A DNA stretch of 14,100 nucleotides, from positions 1 through 14,100 of the forward strand of contig CAMLDT010000081.1 of NCBI GenBank assembly GCA_946479075.1, written 5' to 3'. The position numbers were made by a program, and so were the translations under genes. Below, piece after piece: positions 6,414 through 13,987 of the stretch. A model generated the notes under the pieces. The model saw nothing but the letters and a program-made list of their open reading frames with translations, made no database searches and had not been told where the DNA came from. The first letter of the stretch is position 1, and each line of letters begins with the position of its first letter. The DNA comes from an uncultured Polaromonas sp. GTDB lineage: Bacteria > Pseudomonadota > Gammaproteobacteria > Burkholderiales > Burkholderiaceae.

Positions 6414-6462
6414 GCCTGTAGCCCTTGTCCAGCTTGCGTAGTCAGCTATTAATTAAGTAGCA
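6414..6462 (+). repeat. 49-nt double-hairpin intergenic repeat, copy 1
   Basis: This segment aligns without gaps to 11170-11218, matching at 34 of 49 positions by hand count. Shared words are GCCT, AGCCCTT, GCG, AGCTATTAAT and a final AGCA. The right half holds GCTA...TAGC arms (6445-6461) around a TTAATTAAG loop. I recognise the general form (a GCGCTT/AAGCGC hairpin followed by AGCTAT...ATAGC) from Comamonadaceae intergenic DNA; this copy is degraded in the first hairpin. Confidence 0.65.
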
Positions 6463-6553
6463 TTCAGAACCCGGACAGGTCCCACACGGCAAGCCGGCCG
6501 AGGCAGTCATGGATCTTATACGTCGCGAGCGCAGCACATGCGGCCCCATGCGG

Positions 6554-6594
6554 CACCCTTGCCTCGCCCAGCGAGGCGAGGCGAAGCAAGGGTG
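6554..6594. repeat. Long imperfect inverted repeat
   Basis: CACCCTTGC (6554-6562) then CTCGCC (6563-6568) pair with GGCGAG (6575-6580) and GCAAGGGTG (6586-6594), giving 15 pairs with a 6-base loop and a 5-base bulge (GCGAA). It lies 72-112 bases beyond the TonB receptor stop. No T-run follows on either strand, so a classical terminator is not supported, though it could protect the 3' end of that transcript. Confidence 0.5.
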
Positions 6595-6665
6595 GGGAAT
6601 CTCAATGGGGAGCGAGACCTGGCCACCAAGGGGAGTCGGCGGCGCAGCGTGACGCAACGGCGCCC

Positions 6666-8777
6666 TTAAAAGCTCGCCTGCAACCCCACTTTCAGACTCC
6701 GCCCCGGCAAGGGCGCTTTCGGAAACGCCGTGCTCGTCAGCACCGAGGTTGCGCTGTAGGCCAGCTTGTCGGTGATGTTGTCAAGCCGGGCGTACCACAG
6801 CAGGCTGGCGGGGCCGGCCTTGACGCGCCAGGTCGCCGCTGCATTCCACAAGGTATAGGCGCCGGTTTCACCGGTCGGTGCGGCGGGCACACGTTTTTGC
6901 GCGGCGTTGTGGTCAAAGCCGATGTTCGCGCCCCAGGGGCCGCTGGCCCAGAGCAGCGACGCACCAACGCGCCAGGGTGCTATGCGCGGCAAGGGCTGGC
7001 CGTTGGTCAGGTTCGTGGCCCGCACAACGTCACTGCGCAGGGCCAGGTCCACCTGCGAGGCGCCTTCCAGCAAGCGGATGTTGCCGCTCGCCTCGACGCC
7101 GGTGAAGCGTGCCCTCACCTGCTCATAACGGAACTCGGCCAATGGATTGAACTCGGCGCCCGAGGCAGTGAAGCCCGGGTTGCCGGCGTCTTCCACCGGA
7201 TTGGTTTCGCCGTCTTCTGCATTGCGCGTCACGCCCGCGGTCTGGTTCAGGGCGATGTAGTTCTTGAAGCGGCTCACGTAAGTGTTGACCTTGAAGCTGT
7301 GGCCGCCCGACTTCCAGGCCGCGCCGATGTCGATGTTGTTCGACTGCTCCTTCGCCAGATTGGCATTGCCCACTTCATAAGCAGCCGTCGCGATATGCGG
7401 GCCGTCGGCAAACAGCTCGTAGTCCTTGGGCGCGCGCTCGGTGTATGCCAGATTCCCGGTGAGCTGCCAGCCGGGGGCGGCATTCCACAAGGCACCGAAG
7501 GCGTAGCTGCCAGGCTTGAAGTCCCGGCTGCCCGGCGTGAAACGCGCCACCTGCGGGTTGCCGAAGGACTCGACCCGGACCGATTCCAGCCGTCCGCCCA
7601 GGCTCAGCTTGCCCCAGCTTGTGCCCAGTTCTTCATAGGAAAACAGGGCCGATTGCGCCGTTTTGCTGTACGGCGCAAAGGCCTCGCTGCCGTCGGCCGA
7701 AAAGCGGTTCGACTCGGTCTGGAAACCCAGCACGCCGTCCAGATTGCCCAGCCGGGCGTGCCGCGCTTCCAGCCGGAAGTCGCTGCCCGTGTTCTTGAAG
7801 ACCGTGCCCGGCGTGGCACCTTCAAATTCGGTGTGGCGATAGTCGGTCTGGCTGTATTGGCCCTTGATGCTCTGGAGCGGCCCGCCCAGGTTGCGCACCT
7901 CGCCTTCGAGCGCATACCGGTTGGACTTCATGCCGATGGTGACCTCGTCTTCTGCCACCGTGCCGTAAGTGCTGCGGTAGCTGGACGCCGAGGCGCCGAG
8001 GTAACCATGGTCGAAGAACACCGAGCCGCCGACCGCGCCACCGCCCACATCACTGGCCGAGTTGCAGATGCGTTGCGCGGTGCTTGTCACGCCGGCTTTG
8101 GTGCAGTTGAGGTCGCGCGGCACCCTGACGTCGCTGGTCTGGCGATCAAAGGCGTCCACATGCAGGCTGTAGCGGTGGTTGCCGCCTTCCAGCAACACAC
8201 CCTTGCCGCGCTCCGAGTTGCCGCTGGCCGCATTGAGATCAGCCTTGCCGCTGATGCCACCTTTTTCGTCGAACTGTGGCTCACGCGGGATGCGGTTGTC
8301 GATGACATTGACCACGCCGCCAACCGCGCTGCCGCCGTAGAGCATCGCCCCCGGTCCGCGAAGGACTTCGATGCGCTCGATGCTCAGCGGATCGCTGGTC
8401 ACCGAGTGGTCATAACTGAGGCTGGAAGCATCCAGCGAGCCGCCGCCGTTGGCCAGAATGCGGATGCGGTCGCCGTCCAGCCCGCGGATGACGGGGCGGC
8501 TGGCATTCGGGCCGAAGTAAGTGCTGCTGACGCCGGGCGTGCCGTCGAGTGTTTCACCGAGGGTGGTGCGGGAGCGCAGCAACAGGCCCTCGCCGGAATA
8601 CTGTGTGGCTGGCGCGATCAATTCGGCCGCGCCCAGCGGATTGCCGGTGACGGTGATTTCTTTCAGGGAAGGTGCCGCGGTCTGGGCGGGTGCCTGCGCC
8701 TGGGCCAGCGATCCGCCCAGGGCGGACAGGGTGAAGACAGCCGCGCCGACGGCGCTGCGGGGAAAGGATTTTTTCAT
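6666..8777 (-). CDS. ZnuD-like TonB-dependent outer-membrane receptor
   Basis: A 703-residue TonB-dependent receptor that would import a scarce nutrient, probably a metal, across the outer membrane. Residues 1-29 form a signal peptide ending LAQAQA; a TonB box EITVTG is at 40-45. The plug domain (about 55-165) contains GVSSTYFGPNASRPVIRGLD, SYDHSVTSDPLSIERIEVLRGP and LYGGSAVGGVVNVID, an arrangement close to neisserial ZnuD, a zinc receptor. The barrel includes TDYRHTEFEG and VGNANLAKEQSNNIDIGAAW, also ZnuD-like, and ends in the outer-membrane signature Phe. Cys225 and Cys238 could form a loop disulfide, but the His-rich loop of neisserial ZnuD is missing, so zinc is only a suggestion. I start at ATG 8777 to begin directly with the signal peptide; a TTG at 8804 is unlikely. 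A small-protein gene lies 74 bases upstream on the same strand. Confidence 0.93.
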   Translation of the reverse strand: MKKSFPRSAVGAAVFTLSALGGSLAQAQAPAQTAAPSLKEITVTGNPLGAAELIAPATQYSGEGLLLRSRTTLGETLDGTPGVSSTYFGPNASRPVIRGLDGDRIRILANGGGSLDASSLSYDHSVTSDPLSIERIEVLRGPGAMLYGGSAVGGVVNVIDNRIPREPQFDEKGGISGKADLNAASGNSERGKGVLLEGGNHRYSLHVDAFDRQTSDVRVPRDLNCTKAGVTSTAQRICNSASDVGGGAVGGSVFFDHGYLGASASSYRSTYGTVAEDEVTIGMKSNRYALEGEVRNLGGPLQSIKGQYSQTDYRHTEFEGATPGTVFKNTGSDFRLEARHARLGNLDGVLGFQTESNRFSADGSEAFAPYSKTAQSALFSYEELGTSWGKLSLGGRLESVRVESFGNPQVARFTPGSRDFKPGSYAFGALWNAAPGWQLTGNLAYTERAPKDYELFADGPHIATAAYEVGNANLAKEQSNNIDIGAAWKSGGHSFKVNTYVSRFKNYIALNQTAGVTRNAEDGETNPVEDAGNPGFTASGAEFNPLAEFRYEQVRARFTGVEASGNIRLLEGASQVDLALRSDVVRATNLTNGQPLPRIAPWRVGASLLWASGPWGANIGFDHNAAQKRVPAAPTGETGAYTLWNAAATWRVKAGPASLLWYARLDNITDKLAYSATSVLTSTAFPKAPLPGRSLKVGLQASF

Positions 8778-8851
8778 GGGAACTCGTTGAATCGGAAAAG
8801 ACAAACCGGACGGCAGCCATCAGGCCGCGCGTTCAGCAACTTCGGGGAGAT

Positions 8852-9274
8852 TCAGCGAGTCAGGGGTGGGCCGCGCGCTTCAAACAGCGCGGCCCGGCGG
8901 GCGAGGACTTCGCCTTCGAGAAAGTGAAAGACAAAAGACGTCAGGACCACCGGCAACACCAGCGCGGGCGGTGTGGCCACACCGCCGCTGTGGCACAGCT
9001 GGTCATAAACGCGGCAGTCGGCCTCCGTGGTGTGGGCCGCAAAAAGATCAGCCAGCCAGCCATGACTTTCGGTCGCCTGGCGGACAGAATGGCTCCCGTC
9101 ATAGGCATGCGTTTGTACAGCAGGAAGGCCACCACCCGCGCCGTGGACCACGCCGTGCATCAGCCCCAGCAAAGGAGCGAGCAACAACACCAGAGCCATA
9201 TAGCCCCAGGCCGCCCGCCACGCCATGCGTCTGATTGCCTGGCGCGTCACCGGCAGCCTCGCCGAGGCGGCCAT
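8852..9274 (-). CDS. Small membrane/periplasmic protein, DUF2946-like, before receptor
   Basis: A 140-residue protein of unknown function, assigned to a DUF2946-like group from its build and place rather than a firm domain match. One hydrophobic helix (WGYMALVLLLAPLLGLMHG, roughly residues 22-40) is followed by a His-containing stretch with MHGVVH, QTHAYDGSH, ESHG and AAHTTEADC. A CRVYDQLCH motif with two cysteines comes next, then a second hydrophobic segment and the ending LFEARGPPLTR. The ending ARGPP is common in short proteins found beside TonB receptors in related bacteria (from memory). His and Cys in the part likely facing the periplasm suggest metal contact, which is inference. The start is uncertain: ATG 9274 is used, ATG 9226 would give 124 residues, and neither has a clear ribosome binding site. 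Confidence 0.7.
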   Translation of the reverse strand: MAASARLPVTRQAIRRMAWRAAWGYMALVLLLAPLLGLMHGVVHGAGGGLPAVQTHAYDGSHSVRQATESHGWLADLFAAHTTEADCRVYDQLCHSGGVATPPALVLPVVLTSFVFHFLEGEVLARRAALFEARGPPLTR

Positions 9275-9460
9275 CAAGGCCGACACACTCAGGCGAAAAG
9301 AAAGCAGGGAAAATGGGCGTGACACGCCAGTATTATTGCCGATTGCCCTTTTCGTCGAGTCGATAAACTTGTGTGAGCAGCGCAGGCGACGGCCATGTCT
9401 CCACAGAAACAGCGGGCCGGCCATTCATCTGCATCCATGACTCAACATCCCAGGGCTGAT

Positions 9461-10441
9461 ATGTCTTCCACCACTGAACCCCGCCCCACCAGCCTGCGCA
9501 CCCATACCCTGCACGGCCTGGCGCCCGGCCCCCGGCTGCTGGTTCTTGGCGCCGTCCACGGCAATGAAGTCTGCGGAGCCCAAGCCATCCTGCGCCTGCT
9601 GGCCGAGATCGACAACGGCCAGCACCGCATTGAACGCGGCCGTGTGACGTTTGTGCCGGTCACCAACCCGCTGGCCTACCAGCTCAGGCAGCGCACTGGC
9701 GACCGCAACCTGAACCGCAACATGGCGCCCAACGCCATCCCGCAGGATTTCGAGGACCGCATCGCCAACGTGTTGTGTCCGCTGTTCGACACCCACGATG
9801 TGCTGCTGGACCTGCACTCCTTCCACACCGGCGGCGCACCCTTTGTGATGATCGGCCCGCAGAACAACCAGGGCGCGCTGGAGCCGTTCAGCAAGGCTGA
9901 ACAGGAAATGCACCTCGCCCTGTGCACCGGCGCGCCGCGCATTGTCGAAGGCTGGCTGGACACTTATGCGCGCGGCGTGTCGCGACGCGCGACAGCGCCC
10001 GTGGCGGCGGGCAGCGTGCGTGCACAGACGCTGGTGACCGACCCGAACTACGGCGTGGGCACCACCGAATACATGCGCTCACGCGGCGGCTACGGTGTGA
10101 CGCTCGAATGTGGCCAGCACGAAGACCCGCAAGCCGTGGAGGTGGCTTACCGCGCGATCCTGCAGACGCTGGCCTTGCTGGGCATGGTGCCCGCGCCGCT
10201 GGCGCACACCCCGGGCGACCGCGAAATCCTGCGGCTGGTCGATGTGACGGACCGTGAACATGCCGGTGACCGCTTTGCGCGCGAGTGGCGCAGTTTTGAT
10301 GCGGTGAAGGCCGGCGAAATTATTGGCACGCGCCACAGCGGCCTCGAAGTCAGGGCGCCGCACGATGGCTTTGTGGTGTTTCCCAATCCGCGCGCGGAGC
10401 CCGGACAGGAGTGGTTCTACATGGCGACGCGACGCGCGTGA
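9461..10441 (+). CDS. AstE/aspartoacylase-family zinc hydrolase
   Basis: A 326-residue M14-type metal hydrolase (succinylglutamate desuccinylase/aspartoacylase family), predicted to remove an acyl group from an N-acylated amino acid or related amide in the cytoplasm. Zinc ligands are seen at His33 and Glu36 (GAVHGNEVCG, 30-39) and His119 (LDLHSFH, 117-122). Substrate-binding RNLNRN is at 82-87 and the catalytic Glu216 lies in TLECGQHED. The C-terminal hundred residues form the usual beta-rich domain. The ATG at 9461 is chosen because CAGGGCTGAT places AGGG five bases upstream; earlier in-frame ATGs at 9395 and 9437 lack one. No arginine-catabolic ast genes are adjacent, so the AstE reaction itself is not supported and the substrate remains open. 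Confidence 0.88.
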   Translation: MSSTTEPRPTSLRTHTLHGLAPGPRLLVLGAVHGNEVCGAQAILRLLAEIDNGQHRIERGRVTFVPVTNPLAYQLRQRTGDRNLNRNMAPNAIPQDFEDRIANVLCPLFDTHDVLLDLHSFHTGGAPFVMIGPQNNQGALEPFSKAEQEMHLALCTGAPRIVEGWLDTYARGVSRRATAPVAAGSVRAQTLVTDPNYGVGTTEYMRSRGGYGVTLECGQHEDPQAVEVAYRAILQTLALLGMVPAPLAHTPGDREILRLVDVTDREHAGDRFAREWRSFDAVKAGEIIGTRHSGLEVRAPHDGFVVFPNPRAEPGQEWFYMATRRA

Positions 10442-10468
10442 CCCGCGCCGCCGCGCCGGCCGGGGCCT

Positions 10469-11038
10469 TCAGGCCTTCGCATACTCCGAAAAGGTCTTGC
10501 GGAATTTCGCCACCTTGGGGCCGGCCACGGCCATGCAATAACCCTGGTTGGGGTTCTTCTCGAAGAAGTCCTGGTGGTAGTCCTCGGCGGGGAAGTAGTT
10601 GCTCAAAGGCAGCACTTCGGTGACCACCGGCTTTCCGAACAGCTTGTCGCGGTTCAGCGCAGCCACCATGTCTTCAGCCACCTGCTTTTGCGCGGGCGTC
10701 GAGTAATAAATGCCGCTGCGGTATTGCGTGCCCGTGTCATTGCCCTGCCGGTTCAGCGTGGTCGGGTCGTGGATCACAAAAAAGATTTCAAGAATCGCGC
10801 GCAGGCTGATCTGCGCCGGGTCATACACCAGCTTGACCACTTCGTTGTGCCCGGTGGTCCCGGTGCAGACCTGCTCGTAGCTGGGCCGGTTGACATGGCC
10901 ATTGCTGTAGCCAGACTCCACGTCCAGGATGCCGCGCACCTGCACAAACACCGCTTCCGTGCACCAGAAGCAACCACCCCCCAGGGTGATGGTCTGCGGC
11001 CCTGCACCGTCCGCTGGCTGGGTTGTGTCCTGTTCCAT
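10469..11038 (-). CDS. msrA: Peptide-methionine (S)-S-oxide reductase MsrA
   Basis: A 189-residue enzyme that reduces the S form of methionine sulfoxide in proteins and free methionine, repairing oxidative damage with electrons from thioredoxin. The active-site motif GGGCFWCTEA starts at residue 20, with catalytic Cys23. The family blocks GYSNGHVNRPSYEQVCTGTTGHNEVV, FFVIHDPTTLNRQGNDTGTQYRS and YFPAEDYHQDFFEKNPNQGYC follow; Cys168 in the last is the likely resolving cysteine. No signal peptide is present, so it is cytoplasmic. GAAGGGA (complement of 11044-11050) gives a good start. It is convergent with the hydrolase gene, 27 bases between stops, without a clear terminator. No MsrB domain is fused. 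Confidence 0.97.
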   Translation of the reverse strand: MEQDTTQPADGAGPQTITLGGGCFWCTEAVFVQVRGILDVESGYSNGHVNRPSYEQVCTGTTGHNEVVKLVYDPAQISLRAILEIFFVIHDPTTLNRQGNDTGTQYRSGIYYSTPAQKQVAEDMVAALNRDKLFGKPVVTEVLPLSNYFPAEDYHQDFFEKNPNQGYCMAVAGPKVAKFRKTFSEYAKA

Positions 11039-11169
11039 GTGTTTCCCTTCCTTTTCCTTGAAATGTCAACAAGCAGGCATGCATCATCCCGGAAAATGGC
11101 TGGGGGCCCATGGAGGCGCCCGCAAAACCCCTGTTTCCGGCAGCGCTGCCGGGTTTGGTGGTCAAATCG

Positions 11170-11218
11170 GCCTCCAGCCCTTATGCGACGGGCGCAAGCA
11201 GCTATTAATTTGAGAGCA
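11170..11218 (+). repeat. 49-nt double-hairpin intergenic repeat, copy 2
   Basis: Second copy of the repeat at 6414-6462 (34 of 49 positions agree). It keeps the GCCT, AGCCCTTAT, GGGCGCAAGCAGCTATTAAT and GAGAGCA words. GCCC (11177-11180) and GGGC (11190-11193) can pair around a 9-base loop. It ends 8 bases before the start codon of the DUF218 gene and occupies the place where the ribosome binding site should be. Confidence 0.65.
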
Positions 11219-11226
11219 ACTGACTG

Positions 11227-11997
11227 ATGGCTTTTGGTGAACTGAAACCGGTCCTGACCGCCCTGGCCCTGCCGCCGGCCTCGTTGCTGCTGCTGATCGG
11301 CCTGGGGCTGCTGCTGAGCGCCCGCAAAAAGGCGGGCGGGCTGCTGCTGGTGCTGGCTTGCACGGGCGCGCTCTGGCTGCTGAGCTGCCACGCCGTCGGC
11401 GTGTGGCTGGCCCTGAACCTGTTGCCGCAATACCCACCGGTCACGGCGGCGGCACTGAAGGCCAGCCCGGTCCAGGCCATCGTGGTGCTGGGTGGCGGGG
11501 TGCATCCGGTGGCGCCTGAATACGGCGAAGCCCAGGCCTCGATGCCCGCGGCAGCGCGCCTGCGTTATGGCGCCTGGCTGGCACGCCACACCGGCCTGCC
11601 GGTGGCTTTTGCCGGCGGCCTGGGCTGGGGAGCGGCCGACGTCCAGCAGCTCTCAGAGGGTGAAGTGGCCCGCCGCGCCGCGTTGCAGGATTACGGCCTG
11701 ACCCTGCGCTGGATCGACAACCAGTCGCGCGACACCGCTGAAAACGCCCGCCAGCTCAAAGGCTTGCTGGACAAGGACAAGATCCGGCACATCGCCCTGG
11801 TCACCCAGGCCTGGCACATGCCGCGCTCCGTGCGGGCCTTCGAGCGCGCCGGCTTCACGGTCACGCCGGCCCCCACGGGCTTCATCCTCCCCAGCCGCAA
11901 CGGTTTGCTCGAATGGCTGCCGTCCAGCGACGGTCTGGAGGCCTCGCGCGTGGTGCTCAAGGAATGGCTGGGTCTGCTGGTGCAGCGCCTGACCTGA
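11227..11997 (+). CDS. YdcF/ElyC-type DUF218 membrane protein
   Basis: A 256-residue inner-membrane protein. Two hydrophobic helices (about residues 10-30 and 37-62) form a hairpin anchor, and the rest is a DUF218 domain. Its marks are AIVVLGGG at 84-91, PVAFAGG near 125-131, the SRDTAENA motif at 167-174 and [12 protein letters not shown] at 190-201. This size and two-helix anchor resemble E. coli ElyC, which affects envelope polymer synthesis, and SanA/YdcF relatives; the reaction is not known. The usual ribosome binding site is replaced by the end of the repeat (GAGAGCAACTG before ATG), so translation may be modest. It stands alone on its strand between msrA (divergent) and tetR, about 100 bases upstream of the latter. 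Confidence 0.88.
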   Translation: MAFGELKPVLTALALPPASLLLLIGLGLLLSARKKAGGLLLVLACTGALWLLSCHAVGVWLALNLLPQYPPVTAAALKASPVQAIVVLGGGVHPVAPEYGEAQASMPAAARLRYGAWLARHTGLPVAFAGGLGWGAADVQQLSEGEVARRAALQDYGLTLRWIDNQSRDTAENARQLKGLLDKDKIRHIALVTQAWHMPRSVRAFERAGFTVTPAPTGFILPSRNGLLEWLPSSDGLEASRVVLKEWLGLLVQRLT

Positions 11998-12047
11998 GCT
12001 TGACGCCCCCTGCAGCGAGCGCCCCGGGCTGGCGGCACAGTGGTGTG

Positions 12048-12076
12048 TTGACGGACGGACGGCGACTCGTTACATT
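12048..12076 (+). promoter_or_regulatory. Promoter of tetR-RND operon
   Basis: TTGACG at 12048-12053 (five of six consensus bases) and TACATT at 12071-12076 (four of six) are separated by exactly 17 bases. Transcription would start near 12083, only about 15 bases before the regulator's ATG. The -10 box touches the palindrome at 12075-12096. Confidence 0.65.
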
Positions 12077-12096
12077 ACTAACCAGTCAGTCAGTAA
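12075..12096. promoter_or_regulatory. Probable TetR operator
   Basis: A 22-bp imperfect palindrome with arms TTACTnAC (12075-12082) and GTnAGTAA (12089-12096). Its interior repeats the 4-base word AGTC/CAGT, as operators of AcrR-like TetR proteins often do. It overlaps the end of the -10 box and the expected transcription start, so bound regulator would block the whole tetR-adaptor-RND operon, including its own gene. Confidence 0.65.
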
Positions 12097-12098
12097 CC

Positions 12099-12791
12099 AT
12101 GTCCATCTCCAAATTCCTCTGCGAAAAAACCACGGCGCTGTCCGCCAAACGCGAACGGCGCAAGGAAGCGCGTCCCGGCGAACTGCTGGACGCCGCGCTC
12201 GACCTGTTTGTCGAAAAAGGCTTCACCGCCACGCGGGCCGAGGAAGTGGCCGCGCGCGCCGGTGTCTCCAAGGGTACGCTGTTCCTGTATTTCCAGAGCA
12301 AGGAAGAACTTTTCAAGGCGGTGATTCGCGAGAACATCTCCGGCCGCTTCAAGGAATGGAACGAAGAGTTCGAAACCTTTGAAGGCACCGCCGCCGAGAT
12401 GCTGGGCTACTGCATGAGCACCTGGTGGAACCGCGTCGGTGCAACGCGGGCTTCGGGCATCACCAAGCTGATGATGAGCGAGGCCGGCAACTTTCCGGAC
12501 ATCACCGCCTTCTACCAGCAGGAAGTGATCCAGCCGGGGCAGACCCTGATACGCCGCATCATGCAACGCGGCATCGACCGCGGCGAATTCCGACCCGTGG
12601 ACCTCGACTACGCCATTTACAGCGTGATTGCGCCCATGGTGTTTCTGGTGCTGAGCAAACATTCAGCCGGCACCTGTGGTGACCCGACCCTGCCCGGCAA
12701 CGCCGAAAAATACCTGGCAGCCCAGGTGGAAACCATTTTGTATGGCCTGTCGGCCCAGGCGCCCGGCAAACCGGCGAAGGGCAAGGCATGA
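12099..12791 (+). CDS. TetR/AcrR-family efflux repressor
   Basis: A 230-residue repressor expected to bind the operator in front of its own gene and release it when a toxic ligand binds. The N-terminal TetR DNA-binding domain is clear: a basic lead, [14 protein letters not shown] at residues 29-42, and the helix-turn-helix [21 protein letters not shown] at 45-65, followed by [14 protein letters not shown]. The C-terminal ligand and dimer domain (about 85-220) is helical and resembles the TetR_C type seen with RND pumps. The ATG at 12099 fits the domain start; the frame stays open upstream to 11913, but that part overlaps the previous gene and the promoter. There is no Shine-Dalgarno, only AGTAACC, so translation may begin near the 5' end of the message. 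Its stop overlaps the adaptor start by four bases (ATGA). Confidence 0.92.
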   Translation: MSISKFLCEKTTALSAKRERRKEARPGELLDAALDLFVEKGFTATRAEEVAARAGVSKGTLFLYFQSKEELFKAVIRENISGRFKEWNEEFETFEGTAAEMLGYCMSTWWNRVGATRASGITKLMMSEAGNFPDITAFYQQEVIQPGQTLIRRIMQRGIDRGEFRPVDLDYAIYSVIAPMVFLVLSKHSAGTCGDPTLPGNAEKYLAAQVETILYGLSAQAPGKPAKGKA

Positions 12792-13972
12792 AACGCTCGA
12801 TGAAGTGGGGCCTGGGCGCCCTGGTGCTTGTGTTGCTGGCAGCCGTGGTGCTGGGCGCGCTGGCGGCCCGCAAGTCCCGGCAACAGCCCCCGACCACGGC
12901 CGGCAAGGCCCAGACGGTGGTCGAACTGGCCGCCAGCGACGTGGTTCACGCAAAAATCCGCGAGCTCAACCAGGGCCTGGCTTTGTCAGGCCCGCTCAAA
13001 GCCGTGAACTCGGCCTTTGTGAAGGCACGCGTGGCCGGCGAACTGCAGGGCCTGACGGTGCGTGAAGGGGATTTTGTGAAAGCCGGCCAGGTGGTCGCGC
13101 GCGTCGATGCCGCCGAATACCAGTCGCGGGTGCAGCAGGCGCAGCAGCAGGCCGATTCGGCCCGGGCACAGGTCGAGATCGTGCAGCGCCAGTATGACAA
13201 CAACCAGGCCCTGGTGGACCAGGGTTTCATTTCCAAAACCGCCCTCGATGCTTCCCAGGCCAACCTCAATGCGGGCAAGGCCAACCACAACGCCGCGCTG
13301 GCCGCCGTCGCGGTGGCCAAAAAATCGCTGGACGACACGGTGCTGCGGGCCCCGCTGTCAGGCCAGGTCGCGCAGCGCCTGGCGCAACCCGGCGAGCGTG
13401 TTGGTATCGATGCCAAGGTGCTGGAGATCGTGGACCTGAGCCGGCTTGAACTGGAAGCCAGCCTCAGCGCCGCCGATGCATTGACGGTGCGCCCGGGCCA
13501 GAGCGCCACGCTGCAGATTGAAGGAACGCCGCAGACCGTCGCCGCGACCGTCGCACGCATCAACCCCAGCGCCCAGGCCGGCAGCCGCAGCGTGCTGGTT
13601 TACCTGGCCATCGACAACACCGCGGGCACCGCGGGCCTGCGGCAGGGCCTGTTCGCCCAGGGCACGCTGGGCACGGCGCGGGCCACCTTGCTGGCGGTGC
13701 CCGCCAGCGCGGTGCGCACCGACAAGCCGGCGCCGTATGTACAGACGGTGGAGAACGGTCACATCGTTCACAAGCCTGTCGAGCCCGGCGTGCGCGGCAA
13801 GGACGCGGCGACCGGTGAGCCCCTGGTCGCGGTCAAGGGCCTGGCTGAAAACGCCGTGGTGCTGCAAGGCGCGGTCGGCACCCTGCGCGAAGGCACGGCC
13901 GTGCAGTTCACGCAGGCGCCCGTGGGCGCCGGGCCGGCTTCATTGGCCGCCTCTTCGCCCAAAGCGCTCTAG
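12788..13972 (+). CDS. RND efflux periplasmic adaptor (MFP/HlyD type)
   Basis: A 394-residue membrane fusion protein that links an inner-membrane RND pump to an outer-membrane channel. A single N-terminal hydrophobic helix (about residues 7-27) anchors it, with no lipobox cysteine. The split lipoyl domain covers about 77-106 ([26 protein letters not shown]) and 183-215 ([21 protein letters not shown]). Between these halves is a coiled-coil hairpin rich in Gln and Ala (107-182). A beta-barrel (about 219-295) and membrane-proximal domain (to about 370) follow, with a low-complexity Ala/Pro tail. The start overlaps the tetR stop, indicating translational coupling. No outer-membrane factor gene is seen in the window; one may follow or the pump may use a shared TolC. 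Confidence 0.94.
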   Translation: MKRSMKWGLGALVLVLLAAVVLGALAARKSRQQPPTTAGKAQTVVELAASDVVHAKIRELNQGLALSGPLKAVNSAFVKARVAGELQGLTVREGDFVKAGQVVARVDAAEYQSRVQQAQQQADSARAQVEIVQRQYDNNQALVDQGFISKTALDASQANLNAGKANHNAALAAVAVAKKSLDDTVLRAPLSGQVAQRLAQPGERVGIDAKVLEIVDLSRLELEASLSAADALTVRPGQSATLQIEGTPQTVAATVARINPSAQAGSRSVLVYLAIDNTAGTAGLRQGLFAQGTLGTARATLLAVPASAVRTDKPAPYVQTVENGHIVHKPVEPGVRGKDAATGEPLVAVKGLAENAVVLQGAVGTLREGTAVQFTQAPVGAGPASLAASSPKAL

Positions 13973-13987
13973 AGGTCCGGCGCCGTC

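Larger units (their letters stand above)
6352..6665. other. Gene-free stretch with repeat and inverted repeat
   Basis: This 314-base gap lies between the DUF486 start and the end of the TonB receptor gene. Apart from the DUF486 ribosome binding site at 6357-6361 it contains a copy of the 49-nt repeat (6414-6462), the duplicated word CATGCGGC near 6535-6555, and a long imperfect inverted repeat (6554-6594). An open frame of 71 codons crosses it on the minus strand but has no family character or ribosome binding site. The segment 6600-6665 is GC-rich with no recognisable content. Confidence 0.6.

Noticed and set aside
6554..6594. Rho-independent terminator for the TonB receptor
   Set aside because: The stem is strong, but there is no T-run after it on either strand and it lies over 70 bases beyond the stop codon.
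6442..6657. A 71-codon minus-strand frame in the gene-free stretch
   Set aside because: It spans the inverted repeat and part of the 49-nt repeat, has no ribosome binding site and no recognisable domain.
6897..8927. A 676-codon open frame on the plus strand opposite the TonB receptor gene
   Set aside because: It is the antisense shadow of a well-supported receptor gene; long antisense frames are common in GC-rich DNA, and the translation is rich in Arg, Ala and Gly with no family motif.
10774..11589. A 271-codon minus-strand frame across msrA's start and the DUF218 gene
   Set aside because: Overlaps two real genes; Gln/Arg-rich shadow product.
11913..12098. N-terminal extension of the TetR gene
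   Set aside because: It overlaps the end of the DUF218 gene and would place the promoter and operator inside the coding region; the TetR domain begins properly after the ATG at 12099.
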